Shown: positions 46,001 to 59,318, numbered from the stretch's first letter. The stretch: DNA of 64,000 nt from Legionella fallonii LLAP-10 (GCF_000953135.1 NZ_LN614827.1:1145001-1209000); one strand, 5' to 3'. The notes: generated by a model not told the origin, from the sequence alone. A program made the numbers and translations.

Positions 46001-48841
46001 ATGAGTTATGAAAAAAATGTAGCTAAAATACGAAAGAAAAAACAACTAGAACAATTTAAACTAGGAAAAGCAGTTACGCTAGTTACTCCTAAGATTTCTA
46101 AAATACCAGGAAAAATTTATTCAGATGAGTTTGATTATTATTCTAAAAAGGAAATCAAGACCTCCGCCACTGAAGCAGTTCATATTATAGAAAAAAACGG
46201 AAAATTTAAAACACTTATCTATCATACTAGAAAAGATACTATCGAAAAACTCAAACAACATGGATTACTTCCTGCAGAAACTCCAATTTCACAAGCAATA
46301 ATTAAATTAGGCGAATACCGTCAAATAGTTTTAACGCGTGCCTATGAAACTCATGAAGTCACCTCTCTTTATAAAGAAAAAATTTCCTTGCTGGATTTTT
46401 CTCAAGATTTATTAACGGTCTTAGAACCTATAGAGTGCATGACAAATACCCTGGATGAATATCAGCACGAGCAGCAGAAAATTGAGCTTCAAGTAAAAAT
46501 AAATGAGGCAAGAAGAAAATTAATTAAATACAAAATCATTCATCGTAATACATTAAGTTCGTTATTGGTCTATGATAAAAATGTATTTCATAAAATGGAA
46601 ACACTATATGAAGAATTAGAGAAAAATTTACAAATAATCTCAGGAAAAATTAAAAATGCATCACCTCAAGAAGTTGAAATCCTTTTAAAGCCTACTGGCC
46701 CTAATTCAATTCATACCCAAGTAAAAAACATGGGGATGGCAATTATTACAAAAATACAAGAGTTTAATCAGAACCTTGTATATAGTCGTCAAGCAAAATC
46801 CTTTTTTCGAGGAGAGCTACATGTTGCTTGCGAAAATGCGCTGCAAGCGATTCAAAGTTACGAGGCGGATCCGCATAATCCAATTTTGGCATCTCATCAG
46901 GGGAATTTCGAAGATATTATCGATAATTTAGCTATTGATTTTTCTGATCTAGATGAGGAAAAGGCAAAACAGGTCATTTATACCATTAATGAAATATCAG
47001 GATATGGTATTCAGTATAAAGATGGAGAATATCTATTAAACGGGATCCCATTAAATGATTTTGCTTTCAATCAACAAAGAACCACCTGGAAGAATTTTTC
47101 GATATTGAACTTACTTAGCAGATTGGTTCGAGGATCCGCATATTTCCTAACAAGTTTAATTATCGATTTACCTGTTGCTTTATTCACTGCTCTGTTCACA
47201 TTTGATTTGGTAAAAATTCCTTCGTTAAGTACTTTTCTTTTTCCGTATAAGCTTCAAAATAATACTACGTCATTAATTAAAGAAATTTTTGATTCATGCT
47301 CATTTAAGAGTACAAGTTTTGGTACAACAAAAGGGCGCCAATTGGCTTTATTAGCAATTAATTTGTTAAAGGATGTCGGACGAACTTGTTTGGATATCGC
47401 TTCCCACTTGGTTATAGGGTTTTATGATATTCTGTTAGATGCAAAAATAAAATTTAAAAAAGTGGATCGAACTGACCAGTGCCAAATAATTTTATCGGAA
47501 ACAAAATCCTCTCTTAACAATATTCACGAAAAAACCCTACAACTACTAGCTCCGTTTGAAGAACAAGAAAAGAGCATTGTGCAACAAAGTAATTCCGAAA
47601 ATGCTGATTCCATATTTATAACAAGCGATAAAATAGCAAATGTACCTTACCATCTAAGTGCTGGTGAATGGACAGATTTATTAAACTTCATCTCTGATAA
47701 AATGAAAACAAGTATAGATGAAGGAATTACTTATTCCTTAGCTAAACATCCCTTTAAAACAAATTTAATTCTCTTAATGCAACTTGGCGCAATGTTATCC
47801 ATGATGGCTCCAGCTGCATTACCGTTGGTGACACAAATATATACGCAACTACTTTCTCTATTAAAAAATGCAGTTCCTCAGTCTATTCTCAATGTAATTA
47901 CCCAAATAGCCAACAATGATGCAGTTCAATACTTTCTAGTAATAGAAATGCTTGAAAATACAATGGGTATTAATCAACCGTTAGGTATAAATTCCATGGA
48001 CTGCGAACCTCACCAGGAGGCATTAAATAGTAATCTCAATCAATTAAATTTAAGTAAAAAACTCTTGTTACAAATAGAATTCTTTCAAATTCTGGTAAAT
48101 CAGAAAGATTCGCTCCAGTATTTATCCCATCGAGAAAAACGTGCATTGCTGATGATGCTAGAAGAGCTATTTAATGATATTAAAAATAAAAGGGACTTTA
48201 TAAAAGGAATATCTGCTTTTTTGTATCCTCCTACAAAAAAAACCTCTTTAAACCGAACATTAATTATTATTACAGACTATATCCCATTGATTGTTCGTTG
48301 CTTTTTGAGTCCTCTAACTTGGTCTCTAAAACCTTGGCAGGAGTTAGGGCAAAAAATTATTAAAGACGTGACTCGTGTTTTACATGCTCTAAGTAGAATG
48401 TGCAATACCCTATTTAATATGATGGTGCGAGTTATTATACGAGCTCCTGGAGATATGGTTGTAAATGAAATTGCAGCAAGAGCAGAAGGGATGCTCGGCA
48501 ATAATGAGCATAATGTATCGCAAATATCTTATTTGTTAAGTCAACATTGCAATCAATCAACAGAATTTATCCGCCAAACAGCATCCATTGGCATTGACGT
48601 GTTACGGCACTCAGCTGAGGTTCCCGCACAGCAAACTACCTTTAAAAATATAAGCTCCTATTTAAATACAGGCGGTTTTTTTGCACATGAAACACAAGAA
48701 GGGACTGAGTTAGATTCCGCTCAGGATTTAACTCAACGAGTTCGAAAAGCTTTAGACAATGTTAGACATGAGGAGGTAGAACCTTCGGCAGCTGAAGAAG
48801 CCGTAGTAAAAAATAGTTCTCCATCTCCTTTTCAAACTTAA
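46001..48841 (+). CDS. Large protein with central membrane region, candidate Dot/Icm effector
   Basis: I do not recognise a family for this 946-residue protein. It begins with a very basic stretch (KNVAKIRKKKQLEQFKLGK). It is helical, with a coiled-coil-prone section at about 135-250. Hydrophobic segments lie near 375-410 (YFLTSLIIDLPVALFTALF), 450-470 and 580-620. The C-terminus has acidic and small residues (DNVRHEEVEPSAAEEAVVKN then Ser/Pro), compatible with an E-block Dot/Icm signal. The start is ATG 46001, after CCAGG; a TTG 27 bases upstream is unlikely. It stands between two inverted-repeat elements. Its role is unknown. Confidence 0.8.
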   Translation: MSYEKNVAKIRKKKQLEQFKLGKAVTLVTPKISKIPGKIYSDEFDYYSKKEIKTSATEAVHIIEKNGKFKTLIYHTRKDTIEKLKQHGLLPAETPISQAIIKLGEYRQIVLTRAYETHEVTSLYKEKISLLDFSQDLLTVLEPIECMTNTLDEYQHEQQKIELQVKINEARRKLIKYKIIHRNTLSSLLVYDKNVFHKMETLYEELEKNLQIISGKIKNASPQEVEILLKPTGPNSIHTQVKNMGMAIITKIQEFNQNLVYSRQAKSFFRGELHVACENALQAIQSYEADPHNPILASHQGNFEDIIDNLAIDFSDLDEEKAKQVIYTINEISGYGIQYKDGEYLLNGIPLNDFAFNQQRTTWKNFSILNLLSRLVRGSAYFLTSLIIDLPVALFTALFTFDLVKIPSLSTFLFPYKLQNNTTSLIKEIFDSCSFKSTSFGTTKGRQLALLAINLLKDVGRTCLDIASHLVIGFYDILLDAKIKFKKVDRTDQCQIILSETKSSLNNIHEKTLQLLAPFEEQEKSIVQQSNSENADSIFITSDKIANVPYHLSAGEWTDLLNFISDKMKTSIDEGITYSLAKHPFKTNLILLMQLGAMLSMMAPAALPLVTQIYTQLLSLLKNAVPQSILNVITQIANNDAVQYFLVIEMLENTMGINQPLGINSMDCEPHQEALNSNLNQLNLSKKLLLQIEFFQILVNQKDSLQYLSHREKRALLMMLEELFNDIKNKRDFIKGISAFLYPPTKKTSLNRTLIIITDYIPLIVRCFLSPLTWSLKPWQELGQKIIKDVTRVLHALSRMCNTLFNMMVRVIIRAPGDMVVNEIAARAEGMLGNNEHNVSQISYLLSQHCNQSTEFIRQTASIGIDVLRHSAEVPAQQTTFKNISSYLNTGGFFAHETQEGTELDSAQDLTQRVRKALDNVRHEEVEPSAAEEAVVKNSSPSPFQT

Positions 48842-48850
48842 TAGTATGAT

Positions 48851-49637
48851 TAGGGTCTGTTGACAATTCACCGCCCGCCTACGTGCCGCGGCTTGTCCGC
48901 GGCATCCAGAAGATCTCAATCATTGGCCAATTTCTTCATAAAGATCACGCCATTCGGGATTAAGCTTTTCGATTAGATTTAACTTCCATTGTCTTGGCCA
49001 ATTTTTGAAACGTTTTTCACGGCGAGCTGCTTCAATATACAACTCATGCACTTCACCACCTGTTATTTGAAAATCAATAGGTAATCCGTGAGCATCAACC
49101 GCCATATGAATTTTTGTTGTATTCCCTGCAACCGATATACCAATGCCTTGTTATTCTTTATGGGGTAGACCTGCACTATGTTGGTGAGCTTTGACAATAC
49201 TGCCATCAATAAAGCTCCATTCTAAATCCGGCCCTTGTACAAACGTTTTAAAAATATCCATTAATTTATTCTTAGATGACCATCGATTAAATTGTTGATA
49301 AATTGAATTCCAGCATCCCAAATCTGTCGGTAGGTCTCGCCAAGGACAGCCCTCACGCATACGATACAACATCGCCTCAACTATTATACGAAGATTAGGC
49401 TTGTCATAAATTCCATGCTGTAGCATGATCTCCCTCAGCTTGAACCATAGCTCATCTTTGAGCATTAGTCTATGCATTGCAAACTCGTTTTATACTTGGC
49501 GTCAGAACCGGTATATTATGAGTTTGCTCTTATTAATTAATGTATTAACAAAAACATATATTTTAATTCGACCATCTACTGGATGCCGCGGACAAGCCGC
49601 GGCACGTAGGCGGGCGGTGAATTGTCAACAGACCCTA
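48851..49637. mobile_element. IS5-family-like insertion sequence with perfect 59-bp inverted ends
   Basis: The ends 48851-48909 and 49579-49637 are exact reverse complements over 59 bases, starting TAGGGTCTGTTGACAATTCA. If the TA at each tip is a target duplication, the IS proper begins GGGTCTG and ends CAGACCC, as in the IS427 group of IS5. Each end includes a palindrome GCCGCGGACAAGCCGCGGC. One defective transposase lies inside on the - strand. A divergent solo end of the same type lies at 53854-53912. Confidence 0.9.
48920..49477 (-). pseudogene. Transposase, nonsense-interrupted and fused to a GIY-YIG nuclease tail
   Basis: The first part reads like an IS5-type transposase: LRIIVEAMLYRMREGCPWRD, WNSIYQQFNRWSSKNKL, and the first catalytic Asp in EWSFIDGSIVKAHQHSAG. 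An in-frame TAA at 49151-49153 follows HKE. The same frame resumes as QGIGISVAGNTTKIHMAVDA and LPIDFQITGGEVHE. At that point the sequence leaves the transposase and becomes REKRFKNWPRQWKLNLIEKL then NPEWRDLYEEI, the C-terminus of a GIY-YIG nuclease. The second and third DDE catalytic residues are therefore partly missing. The element cannot transpose itself. Confidence 0.85.
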
Positions 49638-49752
49638 GTGTACACTAAGCTATTTATTATCCCATCCACAATGTTGTGATCCATTAATATCAATTGGATT
49701 CGGAACAATGGATCTATAATCATGTCCCCGTGCTTCTAATGACGACTGAGTT

Positions 49753-49784
49753 AAGCCCCTTTTTTCTTGCAACTGAGGGGGCTT
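49753..49784 (-). terminator. Possible hairpin terminator of the 760-residue gene
   Basis: AAGCCCC (49753-49759) pairs with GGGGCTT (49778-49784) around an 18-base loop, about 70 bases downstream of the - strand stop at 49852. There is no clean T-run on the - strand side, so it is weak. The rest of this 214-base gap shows nothing else. Confidence 0.3.
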
Positions 49785-49851
49785 TCCTTGGAAGCATGGC
49801 TAAAAACTGTCCGGAAATTTTAAATAAAGTTGATGGTATCATTTGCAATAG

Positions 49852-52134
49852 CTAGGGACGCAAATTTTCACAAGCATACTCTAGAGCAGTTATTTTTTTC
49901 CGTGTTGCGGTAGGAAAGAACCCAAAATTATCCTGAATCCATTTAGAAAATCCATTATAATGTCGGTCAATAAATGCATTATTTTCGCGACTGTTTAATT
50001 GCTTGTGCATTTTTTCGATAAAGCTATCCACCTGCTTGGCTCGCTCCTCAGGTATCTGAGCCAGGAATGCGATCGTTGACTCATATATAGATAGGGTAAA
50101 TTTGTAAAGTTTTTGTGCTTTATCAACGCGATCAGGATCGGGTTCTTTCTGTGCCTGTACCTGCTTCTCAATTTCCTCTGACATTTCTATGGATTTCATT
50201 TGTAAATCCTTTAGTGAATTACAAATTGTTTCATATTTTTGTTCTTGCGGGTCTTTCTCTCTACTGTCATTAATTTTAGTAACTTCCGCAAGCAGTTCGT
50301 TGTTGATCTCATTTAATTTGGTCTTCATTTCTTCCAGGGTAGGAACTTCCATTACCGCATTCTCTGTTGAATAATGGACTGGATTCGTAGCCGGTATTTG
50401 TTGATTAGTTTTTTGCTCAGGCAGAGGAATGGTAGAGTCAGTAGTTGATTTTGTTGGTAATGAAGGGGATTCTTTATATATTCTAGAAAAAAAATCTGCG
50501 GCAGAAAGTATTTCTTGAATGGATTCCTCTTGGGTTTTGGGATACTTATTTTTATAGTGCGTTACCTTATCAGCAAGGTAGAGTAACCTGGATCTTACTG
50601 CTTTTAATGCTTTTTCCATTTGATTTTGCAATTCTATTTTATAAGCAATGCGCATGACATTTTTGTTCGCTTTATCGATTGCCAGCATTTTTTCTTCCAT
50701 GTTGTTCAGATCGGCTTGAATAATAGCCTTGAGCTCGTTGAAAGCCGTGAGCATGCGGTCAAAATTTTGTTGATTATCAAAAAAATCTAGACCTAATTCT
50801 TGGATACTTTTAGATAGCTCGGTGCAAAGACCCTGTAGAGAAATAATTCCATGAATTAAATGGCCAAATTGAGCAATGAACTCTACAGCGATGAGCAACT
50901 CATTCTCTTCTTTGACTACAACAAACTCGTCTTTCTTTTTAGAGCTACTAAGTTTACTGTTAACAAAGCAAGGAGCATGGGTGAACACTTTGTAGATTAG
51001 GTTTAAGGTTTCATGTAATTTTTTTCTATCCTTGTCGTACTGTTTTTTCTCTTCTTGATAACGAGGGTTATTAGTTTTTTCCGGCAGGGGGTGAGCCTTT
51101 ACCTCTCGAGCCCAATTAATGAATGCAAATAACTCATTCGGGCGAATAATAGGCTGGCCCTTAATGATGTCGCTAGGATTTTGTGCTTCTAGGAAATAGT
51201 GCGACAATCCCATGATCCAATCATGAAAAATCGAGTTGGGTAAATCAATTTCTGGTTTGCTCTTAAATATAATGCCCCATTTTTCTTTATCAACATATTT
51301 TTTACGTATTATGTCCTGTTTTAATTCAGTGTGGGTTACGGTATCAATCAAGTGGTCGTATTTTTCAGGCATAATGATTCGGACCATTAACCGGATTAAC
51401 TGATTATTGGTATCAAGACAGGCATTACGCGCCTCTTCCACCATATCCTTGAATGACATTGATTCTTTATGTTTTTCTAGTTCCTGAACCGCATATTTTA
51501 GAGGTGTATATACGTCCATTAGTCGACTGAAATGTTGGCTATGCTCAGTATTTTCCATAGATGCATAGTTATTAACGAAGCTAATGAGAGCATGTAGATA
51601 GGTAATATCATATTCATAACCAGCAAAACTAAGACATCTGTTTTGGAGGATATTTAATAAATAGGACAAAACACCAGCAGTAATATCGTCTTTATCCGCT
51701 AAGTCATTATAATAGGCTTTGAGCTTTAATATAGCATCCAAAATATATTGCCAATAAGGAGTAAGTTCTAAAGGAGCCTCTGGAGGTACGACGCCAATAT
51801 CATCTAGTTCGTCTTGATTATAGTGTAACGATTCGACGGTCTTATTATCTTCTTTAAATTGGAAAATTTGTGGTAATGCCGGAATCGGGGTGCCGTTGGA
51901 AATAGTAAGGTTACAAAGCGTTTGCTTATGTATCTTGTTGACTGCCTCTATTTTTTCTTTATGCTGCTTTTCTTTATAGGCTTTCCATTCTTTATGGGTA
52001 ATTTGCACAATTGCTTTTCCAACGATAAAACCTCCTACCGCTGCTGCAGCCCCCACAACGAGTACCGCTTCCGCAATTTGTGATCCGGGCTGCGCAAGAA
52101 CTATAGCGCTAACGCTACTTAATATCCCTGTCAT
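49852..52134 (-). CDS. Large coiled-coil protein with N-terminal glycine-rich hydrophobic region, candidate effector
   Basis: The 760-residue protein starts with a hydrophobic, Ala/Gly-rich segment (about 5-45: AVLVVGAAAAVGGFIVGKAI) that could insert in a membrane, then turns basic (KEWKAYKEKQHKEKIEAVNK). The rest is predicted helical with long charged stretches. A linker at about 555-590 is rich in Ser, Thr and Pro, followed by a coiled coil near 600-700. No known domain is recognised. AAGGAG lies nine bases before ATG. It stands alone, with a 756-base gap on one side and an IS on the other. Translocated-effector status is inferred from size, isolation and composition; the C-terminus lacks a clear E-block. 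Confidence 0.75.
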   Translation of the reverse strand: MTGILSSVSAIVLAQPGSQIAEAVLVVGAAAAVGGFIVGKAIVQITHKEWKAYKEKQHKEKIEAVNKIHKQTLCNLTISNGTPIPALPQIFQFKEDNKTVESLHYNQDELDDIGVVPPEAPLELTPYWQYILDAILKLKAYYNDLADKDDITAGVLSYLLNILQNRCLSFAGYEYDITYLHALISFVNNYASMENTEHSQHFSRLMDVYTPLKYAVQELEKHKESMSFKDMVEEARNACLDTNNQLIRLMVRIIMPEKYDHLIDTVTHTELKQDIIRKKYVDKEKWGIIFKSKPEIDLPNSIFHDWIMGLSHYFLEAQNPSDIIKGQPIIRPNELFAFINWAREVKAHPLPEKTNNPRYQEEKKQYDKDRKKLHETLNLIYKVFTHAPCFVNSKLSSSKKKDEFVVVKEENELLIAVEFIAQFGHLIHGIISLQGLCTELSKSIQELGLDFFDNQQNFDRMLTAFNELKAIIQADLNNMEEKMLAIDKANKNVMRIAYKIELQNQMEKALKAVRSRLLYLADKVTHYKNKYPKTQEESIQEILSAADFFSRIYKESPSLPTKSTTDSTIPLPEQKTNQQIPATNPVHYSTENAVMEVPTLEEMKTKLNEINNELLAEVTKINDSREKDPQEQKYETICNSLKDLQMKSIEMSEEIEKQVQAQKEPDPDRVDKAQKLYKFTLSIYESTIAFLAQIPEERAKQVDSFIEKMHKQLNSRENNAFIDRHYNGFSKWIQDNFGFFPTATRKKITALEYACENLRP

Positions 52135-52890
52135 GATCTGTTCTCCTTGATAGCTGATAGCTAGGGAATGACTAATTTATTGGCCAATGAATGAATAAAC
52201 AATGCTGCTCTTTATAGCCTGACTTAAGGTGTCCATGATGCCAGGCTTAGTATCATTTAATTTTATTTGAGTATCTCATTTATTAATGATGGCAAAATAC
52301 GATATCTTTGAAAACGGCGAAAGTAACTTTCCAGCGAATTAACACGTTTATATTGGCTTGCATAGATACAAGTTGAGATAATTATCACTGATTTTAACCG
52401 CGGCAAGGGTCTGTATAGCATTTTTTCATTTTGAGATCTCTCTTACTTCTAGTTTATCGGAAATTTCATCAAAAACTAGTTGCGAGGAATTATTTATGAC
52501 TTGGAAAGCATTAATGGAGTGACAGTGTATCAGTACGGAATTTTGAGGGTATTATTTACGAGGTATAGCAAGCAATCCAGTTTCATTATTAAGAAGAGCG
52601 CGCAGCCTGGCTCCCCTCAATGAAATGTGCTGCGGCAGAACTCCAATGCTCATGGAATTTAAGGGCCGCTAATGTTTTGAAATAAATACATGCATTGTCT
52701 ATAATTAAAACACATCAATTAAAAAGGATTTTTCAATAAGTTACATTCTAGTTAGATTCAAAAACTATTTTTAATGATGCATTAATGTTTGAGTTTTCAT
52801 GGGCAAGGGTTGCCTTTATATTTTCTATGATAATTAAACGGTTTATTCATAAATAAATTTAGAAAATATTTCTATTCATAGGAGCGAATC
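52135..52890. other. 756-base gap, no recognised gene
   Basis: No gene with a convincing start was found. On the - strand near 52271-52393 a short open stretch reads CIYASQYKRVNSLESYFRRF and stops at EILK, which might be a remnant, but the frame is too short to assign. AT-rich sequence around 52790-52870 may hold the promoter of the PRC-barrel gene. No repeats of the window's families were seen. Confidence 0.5.
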
Positions 52891-53235
52891 ATGAGACGAT
52901 ATATTATTAATACCGAAGATATTATTAAAACAGCGGTCCACAATCATCAAGGAGAACATTTAGGCAAAATTGAAGCATTGATGCTAGATAAAGTAGAGGG
53001 GCGAATTGCTTATGTTGTTTTATCGACCGATATGGATGATAAATTATTTGCTTTGCCTTGGTCTACCTTTTCTTACAATGCATTAAAAGATACTTTGAGT
53101 CTTACCATTGATAAAGAAAAACTAATACATTCCCCTAGCTTTGATAGAAGTAATTGGCCTGATATGTCTAATCCTATTTGGAGTACTACTATTAGTAGTT
53201 ACTATCAAGCTTTTCCTTTGGGTAGAAGCCACTAA
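52891..53235 (+). CDS. PRC-barrel domain protein
   Basis: The 114-residue protein has a single PRC-barrel-like domain: GEHLGKIEALMLDKVEGRIAY, then VVLSTDMDDKLFALPWSTFSY and LTIDKEKLIHSPSF. Such proteins are small beta-barrels found in photosynthetic reaction centres, RimM and many stress-type proteins of unknown role. TAGGAG lies eight bases before ATG. It is monocistronic. The ending YYQAFPLGRSH is not informative. Confidence 0.85.
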   Translation: MRRYIINTEDIIKTAVHNHQGEHLGKIEALMLDKVEGRIAYVVLSTDMDDKLFALPWSTFSYNALKDTLSLTIDKEKLIHSPSFDRSNWPDMSNPIWSTTISSYYQAFPLGRSH

Positions 53236-53379
53236 GGCAATGAATGATTAGTGGTTAGAGCTAATAGAGGATATGCTGACTACTTAAATGGACTAATTTC
53301 GTTTTTTTGATCCACTTATTAGCGAGCCAGACTATAAAAAATAAGGATAACCTGTTCATCTCTCACCAATAGTAAGGAC

Positions 53380-53850
53380 TCATCTCAATATAATGTTTTG
53401 GCTATTGACACGATGAATCATTGGCAGCCCAGATTTATCGGTAGGACTATATAAATGGTCAGCGACAAATTCCAAATAACTTGGGTTAGTAAACAAAGCT
53501 ACAGCGATGTAGTCTTTCAATAGCTTAGATTGTCCATTAGTGTATAGTAAACTAATTTCACCATTTCGAGTAATATCAAAAGCTGATAGGCCGCTGGCCA
53601 TTGAATATGACGAAAGCCCTCTTGTTTACTGAGGATTCCTGCTGCATTGAATATTAATGAGCCTGTAGTTAAAACTATATCGTCAACAGATACTTGAGCA
53701 TTCCAGTGTCCATGTTGATTGTTTTGGAACTTAATACTCATGTTATGTTCAATCGATATGGAATCATAGATAGTAATCGCGCTCTGGAAGGTACTACTTT
53801 GTGTAGCTGTAGCATCAAGATTCGCTTCAATTGCTCTATTTCTGGTTGCT
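53380..53850 (-). pseudogene. flgE: Flagellar hook protein FlgE remnant
   Basis: Two frames on the - strand hold consecutive pieces of a FlgE-like protein. The first reads EANLDATATQSSTFQSAITI, then YDSISIEHNMSIKFQNNQHG, then VDDIVLTTGSLIFNAAGIL. These match the FlgE pattern NLDAT...Y.TS..VYDSLG...LT.YF and TGTLTFDSSG. The second frame, entered near 53600, reads ASGLSAFDITRNGEISLLYT then NGQSKLLKDYIAVALFTNPS, matching the D2-D1 link of FlgE (YSNGQ...A.FANP..L). Both the hook protein's ends are missing and a frameshift separates the pieces. An IS-like end (53854-53912) bounds it on the 5' side. Confidence 0.75.
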
Positions 53851-53853
53851 TTA

Positions 53854-53911
53854 GGATGCCGCGAACAAGTCGCGGCACGTAGGGAAGTCGGGAACTAACT
53901 GTCAGCAGGAA

Positions 53912-53912
<1 letters not shown>
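53854..53912. repeat. Solo divergent copy of the IS inverted end
   Basis: GGATGCCGCGAACAAGTCGC followed by GGCACGTAGGGAAGTCGGGA corresponds, with about a quarter of positions changed, to the right end of the IS at 49579-49637 (GGATGCCGCGGACAAGCCGC, GGCACGTAGGCGGGCGGTGA). It sits exactly between the flgE remnant and trxB, so it probably marks an old IS-mediated rearrangement. Confidence 0.65.
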
Positions 53913-57388
<3,476 letters not shown>

Positions 57389-57390
57389 AG

Positions 57391-57999
57391 ATGAAAAAAA
57401 TACTTTTGGGTTTACTTTTGGCATTTTCTGGTGGTGTATTTAGTCAGACTCCTGCTGATCTTTTGCAAATGAAATTGAATGCTATTCGTTCTATGACGGC
57501 TGATTTTAATCAAGTAGTGAAAGCAAAAAAAAGAGAGATATCCCGTTCCTCTGGAACAATGGCTTTAGAAAGACCGGGGCGTTTTCGATGGCAAACTAAG
57601 TCACCTATGGAGCAATTGGTGGTGGCCGATGGACAAAAGATGTGGGTTTATGATGTTGATTTAGAGCAAGTTACCGTTAAAAAACAAGAAAAAGGTCTAG
57701 GTGGGACAGCTGCTTTATTTTTAAGTGGCTATGATGACACCGTAACCAGAGATTTTGATGTTGCTGAAAAAAGTGAAGGGAAAACAATTACTTTTGATCT
57801 GAAATCAAAATCAGCTAAGGCAAATTTCCAACGAATTAAATTAATATTTACCGCGGACGAATTAACTGGCTTGGAGTTGCATGATCAATTAGGGCAAGTG
57901 ACTTTGGTTAAATTAAGTCAAATCAAGTCTAATCCTAAGTTGGCTGCTAAACTATTTCAATTTAAGCCACCTAAAGGAGTAGATGTAGTCAAGCAATGA
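57391..57999 (+). CDS. lolA: Outer-membrane lipoprotein carrier protein LolA
   Basis: LolA ferries lipoproteins across the periplasm from LolCDE to LolB. The 202-residue protein has a signal peptide (MKKILLGLLLAFSGGVFSQ) and the family beta-sheet pattern MTADFNQVVKAKKREISRSS, then GRFRWQTKSPMEQLVVADGQ and VYDVDLEQVTVKK. It lies between ftsK and rarA in the gene order found in many gammaproteobacteria. Its stop overlaps the rarA start by four bases. Confidence 0.95.
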   Translation: MKKILLGLLLAFSGGVFSQTPADLLQMKLNAIRSMTADFNQVVKAKKREISRSSGTMALERPGRFRWQTKSPMEQLVVADGQKMWVYDVDLEQVTVKKQEKGLGGTAALFLSGYDDTVTRDFDVAEKSEGKTITFDLKSKSAKANFQRIKLIFTADELTGLELHDQLGQVTLVKLSQIKSNPKLAAKLFQFKPPKGVDVVKQ

Positions 58000-59294
58000 G
58001 TTTATTTAAAACAGAGCCAAACTCTCCTTTAGCTGAACTGTTAAGGCCTAAACATCTCAATGAGGTGATAGGCCAACGCCATTTGTTAGGAGAAGGGAAG
58101 CCATTACAACTGAGCTTTGCCAGTCGTAAACTGCATTCCATGATACTTTGGGGGCCTCCGGGAGTTGGTAAAACTACTATTGCTAAATTAACCGCTAATG
58201 CTTTTGATTGTGAGTGGATAGCCTTATCTGCCGTTTTTTCCGGAGTAAAAGATATACGTGCGGCCATGAATGTCGCACAGGATAATTTGGCTCATGGACG
58301 ACAGACTATATTATTTATCGATGAAATTCATCGTTTTAATAAAGCACAGCAAGATGCTTTGTTGCCTTATACTGAATCTGGTCTTGTTACTTTCATTGGA
58401 GCTACCACTGAAAATCCTTCATTTGAAGTGAATTCTGCATTATTATCTCGCGCTCAAGTCTATGTTTTAAAATCTTTAACTGATGAAGAGTTAAGACAAT
58501 TATTCCAAAGGGCCCATTCAACGGCATTATCTGAGCTGCAATTTGAAGATGAAGCTTTAGAACTCATTATTGCTTGTGCTGACGGTGATGCCAGACGATT
58601 ACTCAATTTATTAGAGCAGATTAAATCAGCCTGCTCCGCATTAAAAACTACTCAGGTGAATAAAGAATTAGTTAATAATGCATTAGCTCCCAATGCCAGG
58701 AGATTTGATAAAGGGGGGGAACATTTTTACGATCAAATTTCCGCTTTACACAAATCTGTACGCGGTTCTGATCCTGATGCCGCCCTTTATTGGTTATGCC
58801 GTATGTTGGATGGAGGCGTAGATCCTCATTATTTAGCTCGGCGTATTATTAGAATGTCTTGGGAAGATATAGGATTAGCAGATCCACGCGGAATGCAAAT
58901 TGCAAATGAAGCGGCAGTAACTTATGAGCGACTAGGCTCTCCAGAGGGAGAATTAGCCTTAGCCCAAGCGGTAATTTATCTTGCCGTCGCGGCCAAAAGT
59001 AATGCGGGCTACAAAGCATTTAATCAAGCCATGGATTTTGTAAAAAAAGATAAATCAAGGGAGGTGCCAATTCATCTGCGCAATGCTCCTACCCATTTAA
59101 TGAAAAAACTAGGTTATGGACATGAGTATCGTTACGCTCATGATGAACCCTATGGTTATTCAGCCGGTGAACAGTATTTTCCCGAAGGTCTTTCAACCCC
59201 AGGCTGGTATCAGCCCGTGTCACGCGGTTTAGAAACAAAAATTGCAGAGAAGCTTGCTTTTTTAAGAAAGTTGGATGAGGAAGCGAAGAAATAG
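57996..59294 (+). CDS. rarA: Replication-associated recombination protein A
   Basis: RarA (MgsA) is an AAA+ ATPase of the clamp-loader group that acts at stalled replication forks. The 432-residue protein has Walker A LWGPPGVGKTT, Walker B LFIDEIHRF, the sensor FIGATTENPSFEVN, and the C-terminal tetramerisation region RMLDGGVDPHYLARRIIRMS. Length is normal. ATGA overlap with lolA shows coupling. A palindromic repeat lies 25 bases after the stop. Confidence 0.96.
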   Translation: MSLFKTEPNSPLAELLRPKHLNEVIGQRHLLGEGKPLQLSFASRKLHSMILWGPPGVGKTTIAKLTANAFDCEWIALSAVFSGVKDIRAAMNVAQDNLAHGRQTILFIDEIHRFNKAQQDALLPYTESGLVTFIGATTENPSFEVNSALLSRAQVYVLKSLTDEELRQLFQRAHSTALSELQFEDEALELIIACADGDARRLLNLLEQIKSACSALKTTQVNKELVNNALAPNARRFDKGGEHFYDQISALHKSVRGSDPDAALYWLCRMLDGGVDPHYLARRIIRMSWEDIGLADPRGMQIANEAAVTYERLGSPEGELALAQAVIYLAVAAKSNAGYKAFNQAMDFVKKDKSREVPIHLRNAPTHLMKKLGYGHEYRYAHDEPYGYSAGEQYFPEGLSTPGWYQPVSRGLETKIAEKLAFLRKLDEEAKK

Positions 59295-59318
59295 AAGGGA
59301 GCTTCAGTCAATCTGTAG

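Noticed and set aside
49425-49679. 84-codon frame across the right end of the IS
   Set aside because: It covers the inverted end and has no start site.
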